A DNA stretch of 64,000 nucleotides from Streptomyces sp. HSG2 (GTDB lineage: Bacteria; Actinomycetota; Actinomycetes; Streptomycetales; Streptomycetaceae). The notes under the pieces are model-generated. The model was not told the DNA's origin and did not search any database. It saw nothing but the letters and a program-made list of their open reading frames with translations. Shown one piece after another: positions 19,401-27,453 of this stretch. How positions within the stretch are numbered: position 1 is the first letter of the stretch; each line of letters begins with the position of its first letter. The stretch spans positions 3,658,001-3,722,000 of the forward strand of contig NZ_CP066801.1 of NCBI RefSeq assembly GCF_016598575.1, given 5' to 3'. A program made the translations under genes and the position numbers.

Positions 19401-21445
19401 GCGGGGGCCGAGGCGGATTCGCCGGGCGGGCATGAGAGTGCCCAGGACCGCGTGCCCGATCGCGCCGACGAGGTCGATGACGGTGTCGGCGATCACGCCT
19501 TGAGCCTGGACGATCTGGTCACGGGCGGTGTTCAGGGCGATGGAGAAGCTGCATCGGTCGGGATCGGCGCCGGATGCCTGGGCAGCGTCGGCTATGGCGA
19601 TCCGGATCACCTGGTAGGCGGTCAGGAGAGCGTAGATCTCCTGGGCGATGCCGGGCCAGGTCCGAGAGCGCAGGACGCGTCGGCCGAGCATCGATTTCTT
19701 GATCTCGAAGTAGGCCGATTCCACTTCCCAGCGCTCGTGATAGAGCCTGACCAGGTCGAATGCCGGGTGGGTGCGATGGTCAAGGAGCGTGGTGGCCAGC
19801 CGGTAGGCGCCGGTGCGGCGGCCCGCGCTGGTGGCGATGGTGATCTCGCAGATGATGACGCGGACCTCGATGTCACCGATCCTGGACAGGAACGAGCCGT
19901 CCGCAAAGACGGCCAGGACGGGCGGCTTGCGTCCCGAGGAGAGACGGGCGAGGAAGTCCGCTCCGGCGCCGGCGACGGTCGTCAGGAACGGATTGGAGGA
20001 GAATCCCCGGTCCAGCAGGACGATCATGTCGTTGGTCAGGGAGCGTGCCAGGCGGCGGCCCAGGACGGACTCGCCGGGCTTGCGGGGCCCGAAGACCGCG
20101 TCGATGACCGCGCGGGTGCCGCAGGCGACCAGGGCCACCAGCATGACCTGCGGGTATCCCGAGGCGGCGGTGTACTGGTTGGACCCCTTGCCCAGCTTGG
20201 CGCGGACCGCTTCGTCGTCGGCGACGTCCAGGTGGGTACCGTCGATCGCGACGACGAGCAGGCCCTTCCAGCGTGCTCCGGTCGTACGGATCGCGGAGAC
20301 GGGTCCGCGCAGGACGTCGAACAGGGCTCGCACCGGGCGCACGCCGAGCCGGCAGCGGGCGTGCCACAGCGCGGTCGCGGTCACTTTCACCAGGGGCAGC
20401 CCCACCAGGGCGCCGGTGAGCTTGCGCCATACCTCGCGATAGCCGCAGTCCTCGAACAGGGCTGCGGCCAGCAGCAGGTAGACGATGACCCGCGCGGGCA
20501 GTTTCCGCAGCCGTTGCTGGACCGTTCCGCACTCGACAAGCACGGCATCGACCAGCTCGAACGGAACGATCCGGGTCAACTCACCTAAGTGACCCGGGGC
20601 ATAGAGTCCTTCGGCCACCTTGACGACACGCGTGATGGCAGACTGTCCGGACAGCGGAGCCTCCGGTGAGTGAACGGTTGTCTTGGTCGACTGCCAGTTC
20701 TACCGGGGCTCCGCTTCTTGCGTCTCCCGAACCCGCAGATCACAGCCCTATCGACAACCCAGCCCGGACCGTAACTTCACGGCCTTGGGCTTTGGCCACG
20801 GTGTCGCACTGCCCGGCGACACCGTCCAGCAGGGCGATGCCGGCGGTGTTCTCGTGCGCGGAGGCGGGCAGGACGACGCAGTCCACGACCAGGCCCAGTA
20901 CGTCCACGGCCAGGCATCTCTTCCTCCCCGGCACCCTTTTCGCGGCGTCCTTGCCGGTCGTCGTGGCCGGGACACCGACTGCGGCGTGGATGCTCTGCGT
21001 GTCCAGGATCACCAGGCTCGGGTCGGCTAATCGTTTCCGCTTCTCTCGCAGATGCCAGCGCAGCAGGTCGTGAATGTCCTGGTCGGTGCCCTCGTCGCGC
21101 CAGAGGTAGAAGTAGTACTTCACCGCTCCGGGCGGGGGCATGTCGTGGGGCAGGAACTCCCACTGACACCCCGTGCGATTCTGGTAGAGGATGGCGTTCA
21201 CGATCTCCCGCATCGCGTACTTCCCCTGATGCCCGCTGACCGACGGATGCCGGGCCTTCCACGCCGTGATCACGGGTTCGACGAGCTCCCACTGCTCATC
21301 GGTGAGATCACTCGGGTACGGCTTGCGCATGCTCATGCCACAACCCAAGCGAACCCCGAACGCCTGACCGGCAACGATGCCCCAACGTCACACCATCGAG
21401 CGATGACAAGACCGACAAAACGCCACATCTCGCACTCTGAATGGC

Positions 21446-22388
21446 GAGCAACCCCCGCAGGCGCGGGGACGACACACCGACACCCGTGACCGTGGCGTTC
21501 CCGCAGGAGCAACCCCCGCAGGCGCGGGGACGACTGGGAGCGCCCCGGGGGGTCGGCCCGACCCGGGGAGCAACCCCCGCAGGCGCGGGGACGACCGCGT
21601 CGGCCAAAGCCGGATCCGGCGACATATGGAGCAACCCCCGCAGGCGCGGGGACGACCCGGTGGCGGTTCCCGGTGGCGGGCGGTACCCCGAGCAACCCCC
21701 GCAGGCGCGGGGACGACAACATCCCGAACCGCGCCTCCCGCGACATCGGAGAGCAACCCCCGCAGGCGCGGGGACGACCGTCCAGCGCGCCATGTCCGAC
21801 GGGCCGACACCGAGCAACCCCCGCAGGCGCGGGGACGACGGAAGATCCGGCCCTGAATCCACGAAGAACACCGAGCAACCCCCGCAGGCGCGGGGACGAC
21901 CACAAGCTCATCGCACCGAATCTCCTCACGCGGGAGCAACCCCCGCAGGCGCGGGGACGACTACGCTCGTCAACGCAACGTTTCCTGTCTCGCCGAGCAA
22001 CCCCCGCAGGCGCGGGGACGACGGTCGGGTGCGTACGGGGAGGGCGGCGGAGGTGGAGCAACCCCCGCAGGCGCGGGGACGACAGCGGGAGACGACCGCA
22101 CAGCGTGTTTCAGGCGGAGCAACCCCCGCAGGCGCGGGGACGACATGCCCGGCTGACGCCACTCCGGCGGCACCTGGGAGCAACCCCCGCAGGCGCGGGG
22201 ACGACGCGACCATGGGCAAGTCGTCGACGTCCTCCGGCGAGCAACCCCCGCAGGCGCGGGGACGACTGGGTGCGGCCGGTTCGGTCGACGAGTCCAGCGG
22301 AGCAACCCCCGCAGGCGCGGGGACGACATCGCCAACGCCAACCGCGGCAAAGGCCGCAAGGAGCAACCCCCGCAGGCGCGGGGACGAC
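21446..22388 (-). CRISPR. CRISPR array 1, 16 repeats, type I-E
   Basis: Sixteen 28-nt repeats recur every 61 bp with 33-nt spacers. On the minus strand the repeat is GTCGTCCCCGCG followed by CCTGCGGGGGTTGCTC. Orientation is deduced from the I-E repeat polarity and from the conserved leader on the right. All 16 repeats appear identical. The old end is cut: only 8 nt (TGAATGGC, 21438-21445) remain between the last repeat and ISX-A. The repeat differs from array 2 at one base (TTGCTC against TAGCTC). Confidence 0.98.
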
Positions 22389-22447
22389 ACTTCTTGACCT
22401 GCAGTGACGCTGCCAAGAGCCGTGCTTTTCATTTACCTGGGTTCAGC
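22389..22447 (-). promoter_or_regulatory. Leader of CRISPR array 1
   Basis: Read on the minus strand, this region carries GGTAAATGAAAA starting 49 nt from the first repeat and ACTGCAGGTCAAGAAGT abutting it. Both have counterparts at identical distances before array 2. It is less GC-rich than its surroundings and also lies upstream of cas3, so it probably holds divergent promoters. Confidence 0.75.
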
Positions 22448-22519
22448 TCTGTTGTTTTCGCCCCAGGCGATGTCAGTGGTAGAGCCTATGGTGCCGGGAC
22501 GTTGGATTTGGGGGGTTTC

Positions 22520-25453
22520 GTGGATCGTGGGACTTCGATCGTCGAGTTGATGAAGGCGATGGGTCTGTCGCCGGAGGCCGTCGAGCGGGTGTCGCGGCTG
22601 TGGGGGAAGTCAGCCGCGCGTAACGGCGGACGAACGCATCTGCTGCTGGGGCATCTGCTGGACACGGCTGCTGTGGCGGGGGTGATGTGGGACAGGTATG
22701 TGTCGCCGGCGTTCCGGCGGCGGCTGGACGAGATCAGTGGTGGCCGGGGGCGGTTGTGGTTCATGTGGGTGTGCGGCATTCACGACTGCGGGAAGGCGTG
22801 CCCCGCGTTCCAGGCCATGGATGCCGCTGAGGCCGCGCGGGTGCTGGCGGCGGGGCTGACGTGGGGGCGTCTGCCGACGGACCGGCGGAAGCGGTGGCGT
22901 CATGACGTGGCCGGAGCCGTGCTGCTGATGCCGCAGATGGTCGCCCAGTGGGGTGACGAAGAGGCCGCCGGGTGGGTATGGCCGCTGGTCGCCGGGCACC
23001 ACGGGACGTTTCCGTCGGCCGCTGCTCTCAGGCCACCGCGAGGGGCCCAGGGCCGGGGCGCCGCTTGGGAGGAAGCCCAGCGGGTGGTCGTGGACGTCTT
23101 CACGCGCGCCGTCGGCTTCGAGGACTTGGCGGCCGCGCGGCCGGTGGGCTCCCTGCGGAAGGCCGAGCAGTTGGCGTTGTCGGGCCTGATCGTGATGGCG
23201 GACTGGATCGCCAGCGACAGTAGCCGGTTTCCCGGTCTGGCGGACGCCGGCCTGATCTCCTTCGACGGTGCGCGAAACCGTGCCGAGGTGGCCTGGGAAC
23301 GGCTGCGTCTGCGTGGAGGCTGGCGGGATCTCCGCTTGCCGGAGCATCCGCTGGACCCGCTGACCCACCGCTTGGGCGTGCGGCCGCGGGCGTCGCAGAG
23401 GGAGCTGGTGGAACGAGCCTGGTCGATGCCGGCGCCGGGGCTGTTGGTGGCCGAGGCCCCGATGGGCGAGGGTAAGACGAAGGCGGCGTTCGCGGCCGCC
23501 GAGATTCTGGCTGCGAGGTTCGGCCTCGACGGGGTGTTCGTGGCGATGCCGACTCAGGCGACGAGCGATCCGATGTACGACCAGGTGCTGCGGTGGGTGC
23601 GCACCTTCGGCCCGGAACTCGAGTCGCAGGTCGCGCTCCTGCACGGCCGTCGGCGGTTCAACGCCTGGTGGCGGACCATCTGGGATGGGAAGCCGCGCCC
23701 GGACGGCGATGAGTGCGGATGCGAGGACGGGAGCGGCCTCGGCGCTGCGGACATGGCCGACGACGATTTCGGCGCGATCGATGAGGACGCCGATTACGGC
23801 GTGGTGCCCGCTGATCCTTCGACGGACCGGGCCGCCGACCTCCGGGCGGACGGTCCGGCGTACTGGTTCCTGGGGGACAAGCGCGGCCTGCTCACCGCGT
23901 TCGCGGTCGGAACGGTCGACCATCTGCTGCACGCGGCGACCCGTACCCGGCACGTCATGCTCCGGTTCGCGGGGCTGGCCGGGAAGGTCGTCGTCGTGGA
24001 CGAGGTTCACGCCGCCGACGTCTACATGCGACAGTTCCTCGTCGAGGCGCTGCGCTGGTTGGGGCAGGCGGGTGTTCCCGTGGTGCTGCTGTCGGCGACG
24101 CTGCCGCCCGCTCAGCGGCAGCTGTTCGTCGACGCCTACCTGTCCGGCGTACTCGGCACGGCGGACGTGCACCAGCCCGTGCCGGAGCCGGCCGGGTACC
24201 CGTGCGTCACGGTGGCCTACGGTGTCGACGGCCGGGCGGTGGCCGGGACGTCTCGGGAGGCGGTGCGGTCTTGGCGCGAGTCGGCGCCCGTGCGGCTGGC
24301 CTGGCTGCCCGATACGGACCCTGAAGGTAAGCGGGTCGCCGTGGCCGTGCGGAAGTCCGTCGCCGACGGAGGGGTCGCCCTGGTGGTGGTCAACCAAGTC
24401 GACCGGGCCCAGGCCATCTACCGCGATCTCCGGGACGGAGGCTTCGACGGTGCACTGCATCTTCTGCACGCGCGCCTGTGCGCCGCCCACCGCGCGGACC
24501 GGACGGCGGAGTGTCTGCGGCTGATGGGGCCGCAGGCCGGTGAGGACCGACCGGAGCGCATGGTCGTGATTGCCACTCAGCTTGCCGAGCAATCCTTCGA
24601 CGTGGATGCCGACGTGCTGATCACCGACTTGGCGCCCACCGACCTCCTCCTCCAGCGCATCGGCCGGCTGCACCGGCACACCGGTACTCGTCGCCCGGTC
24701 GCACACCGGGTGCCCCGCGTGCTGGTCAGTGGTGTGGCGCCCGGCCGGGACGGGACACCGCGGTTTCTGCGTGCCTCGGAGCGGATCTACGGAGAGTGGT
24801 CGCTACTGCGGGCGGCGGCCCTGGTCACGCGGGCCGCGGGCCCGCTCGCGGCCGGGGAAGCGGGCGAGGCGTCATCGGGTTGGAGCATTCCCGCGGACGT
24901 GCCAGGGCTCGTGGCGCATGCCTACGGGAACGCCGAGATCTGCCCGGCGGAGTGGAACGAGGCCGGTGCTTGGGAGCAGTGGCAGGCGAAGGAACGGAAG
25001 CGGGAGAAGAACGCCGAGGAGTACCTGCTGTGCCGTCGGCGGGAGTGGGCCTTCCCGACGCTGGAGGGACTCCATTACGCCGGCAGCCGCGCCGCGTCCG
25101 AGAGGCAGCTCGATGCCGTCGTCCGTGACGGTGACCCGCCCGTCGAAGTGGTCATCGTCCGGCGGATCTCCGGGGGCTACCGGGCCGTCGACGGAACCTG
25201 GCTCGGAGTGCACGGCGAGGTGGACGACGACGAGGTGACCGACCGGCTGATGGGCGGCACCGTCCGGCTTCCCCCGCGTCTCACGGACGCCGCCCAGGCT
25301 GAGCTGAGCCCGCTTCCGGGATGGGCCGGCCGGCCCTGGCTCCGATACCGCCCGGCGCTCGTACTGGAGGAGGACGGCATGAGGCTGCTGGGAGCGGACC
25401 GGGTGTCGTACCACGACGAGCTCGGGCTGGTCATCGAGCGAGAGGCGCGGTGA
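22520..25453 (+). CDS. cas3: Cas3 helicase-nuclease, type I-E
   Basis: About 977 residues from the GTG at 22520; an open frame continues upstream to 22394 but overlaps the array leader, and ATG 22550 is another option. An HD nuclease domain comes first (IHDCGK, HD about residues 88-89; GHHGTFP later), then a superfamily 2 helicase with Walker A GEGKT (about 316-320), DEVH (about 494-497), LLSATLP and LLQRIGRLHRH. Cas3 is recruited by DNA-bound Cascade and degrades the target with 3'-5' polarity. The gene is complete. Confidence 0.95.
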   Translation: MDRGTSIVELMKAMGLSPEAVERVSRLWGKSAARNGGRTHLLLGHLLDTAAVAGVMWDRYVSPAFRRRLDEISGGRGRLWFMWVCGIHDCGKACPAFQAMDAAEAARVLAAGLTWGRLPTDRRKRWRHDVAGAVLLMPQMVAQWGDEEAAGWVWPLVAGHHGTFPSAAALRPPRGAQGRGAAWEEAQRVVVDVFTRAVGFEDLAAARPVGSLRKAEQLALSGLIVMADWIASDSSRFPGLADAGLISFDGARNRAEVAWERLRLRGGWRDLRLPEHPLDPLTHRLGVRPRASQRELVERAWSMPAPGLLVAEAPMGEGKTKAAFAAAEILAARFGLDGVFVAMPTQATSDPMYDQVLRWVRTFGPELESQVALLHGRRRFNAWWRTIWDGKPRPDGDECGCEDGSGLGAADMADDDFGAIDEDADYGVVPADPSTDRAADLRADGPAYWFLGDKRGLLTAFAVGTVDHLLHAATRTRHVMLRFAGLAGKVVVVDEVHAADVYMRQFLVEALRWLGQAGVPVVLLSATLPPAQRQLFVDAYLSGVLGTADVHQPVPEPAGYPCVTVAYGVDGRAVAGTSREAVRSWRESAPVRLAWLPDTDPEGKRVAVAVRKSVADGGVALVVVNQVDRAQAIYRDLRDGGFDGALHLLHARLCAAHRADRTAECLRLMGPQAGEDRPERMVVIATQLAEQSFDVDADVLITDLAPTDLLLQRIGRLHRHTGTRRPVAHRVPRVLVSGVAPGRDGTPRFLRASERIYGEWSLLRAAALVTRAAGPLAAGEAGEASSGWSIPADVPGLVAHAYGNAEICPAEWNEAGAWEQWQAKERKREKNAEEYLLCRRREWAFPTLEGLHYAGSRAASERQLDAVVRDGDPPVEVVIVRRISGGYRAVDGTWLGVHGEVDDDEVTDRLMGGTVRLPPRLTDAAQAELSPLPGWAGRPWLRYRPALVLEEDGMRLLGADRVSYHDELGLVIEREAR

Positions 25454-25456
25454 TTC

Positions 25457-25574
25457 GGCTGTGGAGCCGGGCCGGGACCGCCACACCCCGCGCCTGCGGG
25501 GACGGCTTCTCGTCCTGAGCGAAACACCAAGCGGGAACACCCCCGTCCTCGGGGAGGCTCCGGCTCCACGAGCC
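25457..25574 (+). ncRNA. Structured element with two CRISPR-repeat-like hairpins (candidate crRNA-like regulatory RNA)
   Basis: A 14-bp closing stem with one bulged G pairs GGCTGTGGAGCCGG (25457-25470) with CCGGCTCCAC-G-AGCC (25560-25574). Inside are a degenerate repeat at 25481-25508, whose 16-nt core CCCCGCGCCTGCGGGG is identical to the CRISPR repeat stem-loop, then a 27-nt spacer-like stretch, then a second hairpin CCCCG-TCCT-CGGGG at 25541-25554. It starts 3 nt after the cas3 stop. The first hairpin should be a Cas6e substrate. The spacer-like part matches the cse1 upstream region. Structure is seen; function is inferred by analogy with crRNA-like autoregulatory RNAs (CreA/CreR) of other CRISPR systems. 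Confidence 0.6.
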
Positions 25575-25638
25575 GTGCGCAGGGTACCCGCTGCCTGCCA
25601 CGATGAAGTGCGCCGGTCGGTCATTCGGACCGAGTTTC

Positions 25639-25663
25639 CTCGATCAGCTTGAAACAACAAGCG
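25639..25663 (+). promoter_or_regulatory. Candidate target of the crRNA-like element in the cse1 upstream region
   Basis: GAAACAACAAGCG (25651-25663) matches GAAACACCAAGCG (25521-25533) of the spacer-like stretch at 12 of 13 positions. Extending the alignment back to the start of the spacer-like stretch gives another CTCG match, about 18 of 25 overall. A -35-like TTGAAA (25649-25654) lies inside it. I see no convincing -10 hexamer. It is about 100 bp before the cse1 start. Bound Cascade here would be placed to block initiation. Confidence 0.4.
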
Positions 25664-25761
25664 TTTGGGTGTCACGCTGTCGGCGACCGGTCGAGGCCAA
25701 CTCCACACCGAGCGAGGTGCGGGGGGACGCGGGAATGTCAGCACATGGAGGGGGAACCGCC

Positions 25762-27453
25762 ATGGCCAGCGAGGGAGACCTCGTCCACGATGTATGGCTC
25801 AGAGCCGTCCTTCACGACGGCGTTCAGAAGTCCGTCGGACTGTTGGACGCGTTGTCCGATGCCCACACCATCCGGCGTCTCGAGTTGCCGGTGCACACGA
25901 TGCTGCCGGTGGTGCTCCGGCAACTGCTGCTCCCGGTGATGATCGATGCCCTTGGAGCTCCCCGCAGTCGGCAGGAGTGGGGCGAGCGGTTCCACCGAGG
26001 CCGCTTCTCACAGGACGAACGAGATCTCCTTGCGCACTATCTGGGCGCCCGCTACGGGGACCGGTTCCGCCTGTTCCACGCGGAGCGCCCCTTCGCTCAA
26101 GTTGCCGGCCTGGAGTCGTTGAACGGGGAGACGAAGACGGCTGCTCAGCTGGTGCCTTCCGTGGCGTCCGGCAACAACGTGCCCCTGTTCAGTGCGCTCA
26201 GCGAGGCCGACGAGCTGCTGCTGACGCCGGGGGACGCGGCGTTGTGGCTGCTGCACGTGCACTGCTGGGACACGGCGTCGATCAAGACCGGCGCCGCGGG
26301 GGACCCGCGGGCGAAGAAGGGAAAGACGACCGGCAACCCGACCGGGCCGCTCGGCCAGCTCGGAGTGGTCGTACCCACCGGGGAGACGCTCTACGAGACA
26401 CTGCTGCTGAACACACCGATCCGGCCCGACGGGCCGGAGCCGGGGGACCGGCCGCAGTGGGCGTGGGACGAGCGCCCGGTCGGTCTGGGCTGCCAATCGC
26501 CGGCCGGAGCCGCCTGGTCCGAACGCCCCGCGACCGGTCTGCTGGACCTGCTGACCTTCCAGGCCCGCCGGATGCGTCTGATCGTCTGCGAGACGGAGCA
26601 GGGGCCGCGGGCGCACCGGGCGATCGTGTCGGCCGGTGACCGGCTGGCACGGACCCCCGAGATCGAGCCGCACACGGCGTGGCAGCACACCGCCAAGCCG
26701 AAGAAGGGGCAACCCCACCGGCGGCCCCGCCGGCACGCCTCGGGCCGCGCTGCCTGGCAGGGGCTGGCAACGCTCCTGGCGATGACGCTGCCCGTGCAGA
26801 GCGATGGCCCCTACACCTCGCTGTTGCTGCGTCAGATCGGAGATTTGCAGGGCAGCGGGGTCCTGCACTGGCAGTACCGGCTGGGTGTCGAGACCTCGGG
26901 TCTCGAGTACGGCACGCAGTCCGCCGTAGTGGAGAACGCAATCGGCGACGACATGCCCCTGCCGGTGAAGGCCCTGCTGGCGCAGGACGACTGGCTGCGT
27001 GAAGCCCTGCTGGAGTGTGTGGCGCAGGCGGACCAGGTCGCCCGGGCCCTGGACGGTCTCAACAACGACCTGCGGCGTGCCGCCGGCGGCGATCCGCTGC
27101 CCCGTGACAAGGGCAGCCGGCCATCGGCACAGTTCCTGCACTGTCTGGACGGAACCATGCGCCGCCTGCTCGCCGGGCTGCGGACCGTCGACGAGAACGA
27201 CGAGGAACTTCTGGAGCGCGCACAGCTCGCGTGGGAGCAGTCGGTGCGGATCGCCGCCGACCGGGAGGCGCACCTCCTGCTCGCGGCCGCCCCGCCGCGG
27301 GCTGTGGTGGGCCGCACGGTGAAGACCGGCGACAAGGAGTTCACCTACCGCAGCGGCAAGGCCATCGGCGTCTTCCGGACGAAGCTCGCCGAGATCTTGC
27401 AGCGAGCCGCCGAGGAACGCCGCGCCGAACGTGAGGAGGCGGCCGCAGCATGA
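25762..27453 (+). CDS. cse1: Cse1 (CasA/Cas8e), Cascade large subunit
   Basis: A 563-residue protein of the CRISPR_Cse1 family: an N-terminal HDVWLRAVLHDG region, LLLTPGDAALWLLHVHCWDTASIKTG in the middle, an LTFQARRMRL block and a helical C-terminal bundle. Cse1 recognises the PAM and recruits Cas3. ATG 25762 follows the ribosome-binding site GGAGGGGG. The gene is separated from cas3 by 308 bp holding the structured element, and its TGA overlaps the cse2 ATG. Confidence 0.93.
   Translation: MASEGDLVHDVWLRAVLHDGVQKSVGLLDALSDAHTIRRLELPVHTMLPVVLRQLLLPVMIDALGAPRSRQEWGERFHRGRFSQDERDLLAHYLGARYGDRFRLFHAERPFAQVAGLESLNGETKTAAQLVPSVASGNNVPLFSALSEADELLLTPGDAALWLLHVHCWDTASIKTGAAGDPRAKKGKTTGNPTGPLGQLGVVVPTGETLYETLLLNTPIRPDGPEPGDRPQWAWDERPVGLGCQSPAGAAWSERPATGLLDLLTFQARRMRLIVCETEQGPRAHRAIVSAGDRLARTPEIEPHTAWQHTAKPKKGQPHRRPRRHASGRAAWQGLATLLAMTLPVQSDGPYTSLLLRQIGDLQGSGVLHWQYRLGVETSGLEYGTQSAVVENAIGDDMPLPVKALLAQDDWLREALLECVAQADQVARALDGLNNDLRRAAGGDPLPRDKGSRPSAQFLHCLDGTMRRLLAGLRTVDENDEELLERAQLAWEQSVRIAADREAHLLLAAAPPRAVVGRTVKTGDKEFTYRSGKAIGVFRTKLAEILQRAAEERRAEREEAAAA

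Larger units (their letters stand above)
17408..20618 (-). pseudogene. IS4-family transposase, interrupted by IS1182 copy 2
   Basis: The N-terminal portion (from MAEGLYAPGHLGELTRIVP) has the IS4_N domain and the DDE core (VVAIDGTHLDV, LLDRGFSSNP, RLYHERWEVESAYFEIK), where E belongs to the YREK-type motif region. It runs to RIRLGPR. The last 37 residues (AVKRPLSRYAYKSIKV... to SAPEP) are on the other side of the IS1182 insertion at 17524-17408. Removing the insertion plus one 6-bp duplication joins them in frame. Confidence 0.9.
17395..20787 (-). mobile_element. IS4-family element, nested in ISX-A
   Basis: The ends share CAAGGCCGTGAAGTTA and are flanked by the 10-bp direct repeat GGCTTTGGCC (17385-17394, 20788-20797), normal for IS4-type elements. 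Without the IS1182 copy inside it, the element is 1511 bp. Taking it out with one repeat restores ISX-A to exactly 1430 bp. Confidence 0.9.
17103..21336 (-). pseudogene. ISX-A transposase, interrupted by the IS4-family element
   Basis: The N-terminal part (21336-20788) reaches the codons for TVAKA, and the C-terminal part continues from 17394 to the stop at 17103. Between them lies an IS4-family insertion with a 10-bp target duplication. Apart from the insertion, the sequence is nearly identical to the ISX-B transposase. Confidence 0.9.
15172..21437 (-). mobile_element. ISX copy A (IS5 family), with nested insertions
   Basis: Segments 15172-15570, 17004-17394 and 20798-21437 add to 1430 bp, exactly the size of intact ISX copy B, so this is a complete copy carrying insertions. 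Its right end is the island edge and its left end lies in CRISPR array 1. The outer flanks are TCA on the left and TGA on the right, which do not match each other, so the copy has been rearranged or mobilised as part of a larger unit since it inserted. Its left repeat has two changes relative to copy B. Confidence 0.88.

Noticed and set aside
15169..21440. ISX-A as a simple single insertion
   Set aside because: Its two flanks are TCA and TGA, not a matching pair, unlike ISX-B (TGA/TGA).
21441..22407. Long open frames encoding repeated RRRGDD / PPQARG or RACGG motifs through array 1
   Set aside because: They are translations of the CRISPR repeats: the 61-bp period shifts frame each unit, and no coding signal is independent of the repeats.
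25457..25574. The cas3-cse1 structure being only a transcription terminator for cas3
   Set aside because: Not excluded, but a simple terminator would not need a core identical to the CRISPR repeat hairpin or a match to the cse1 upstream region. There is also no U-tract.
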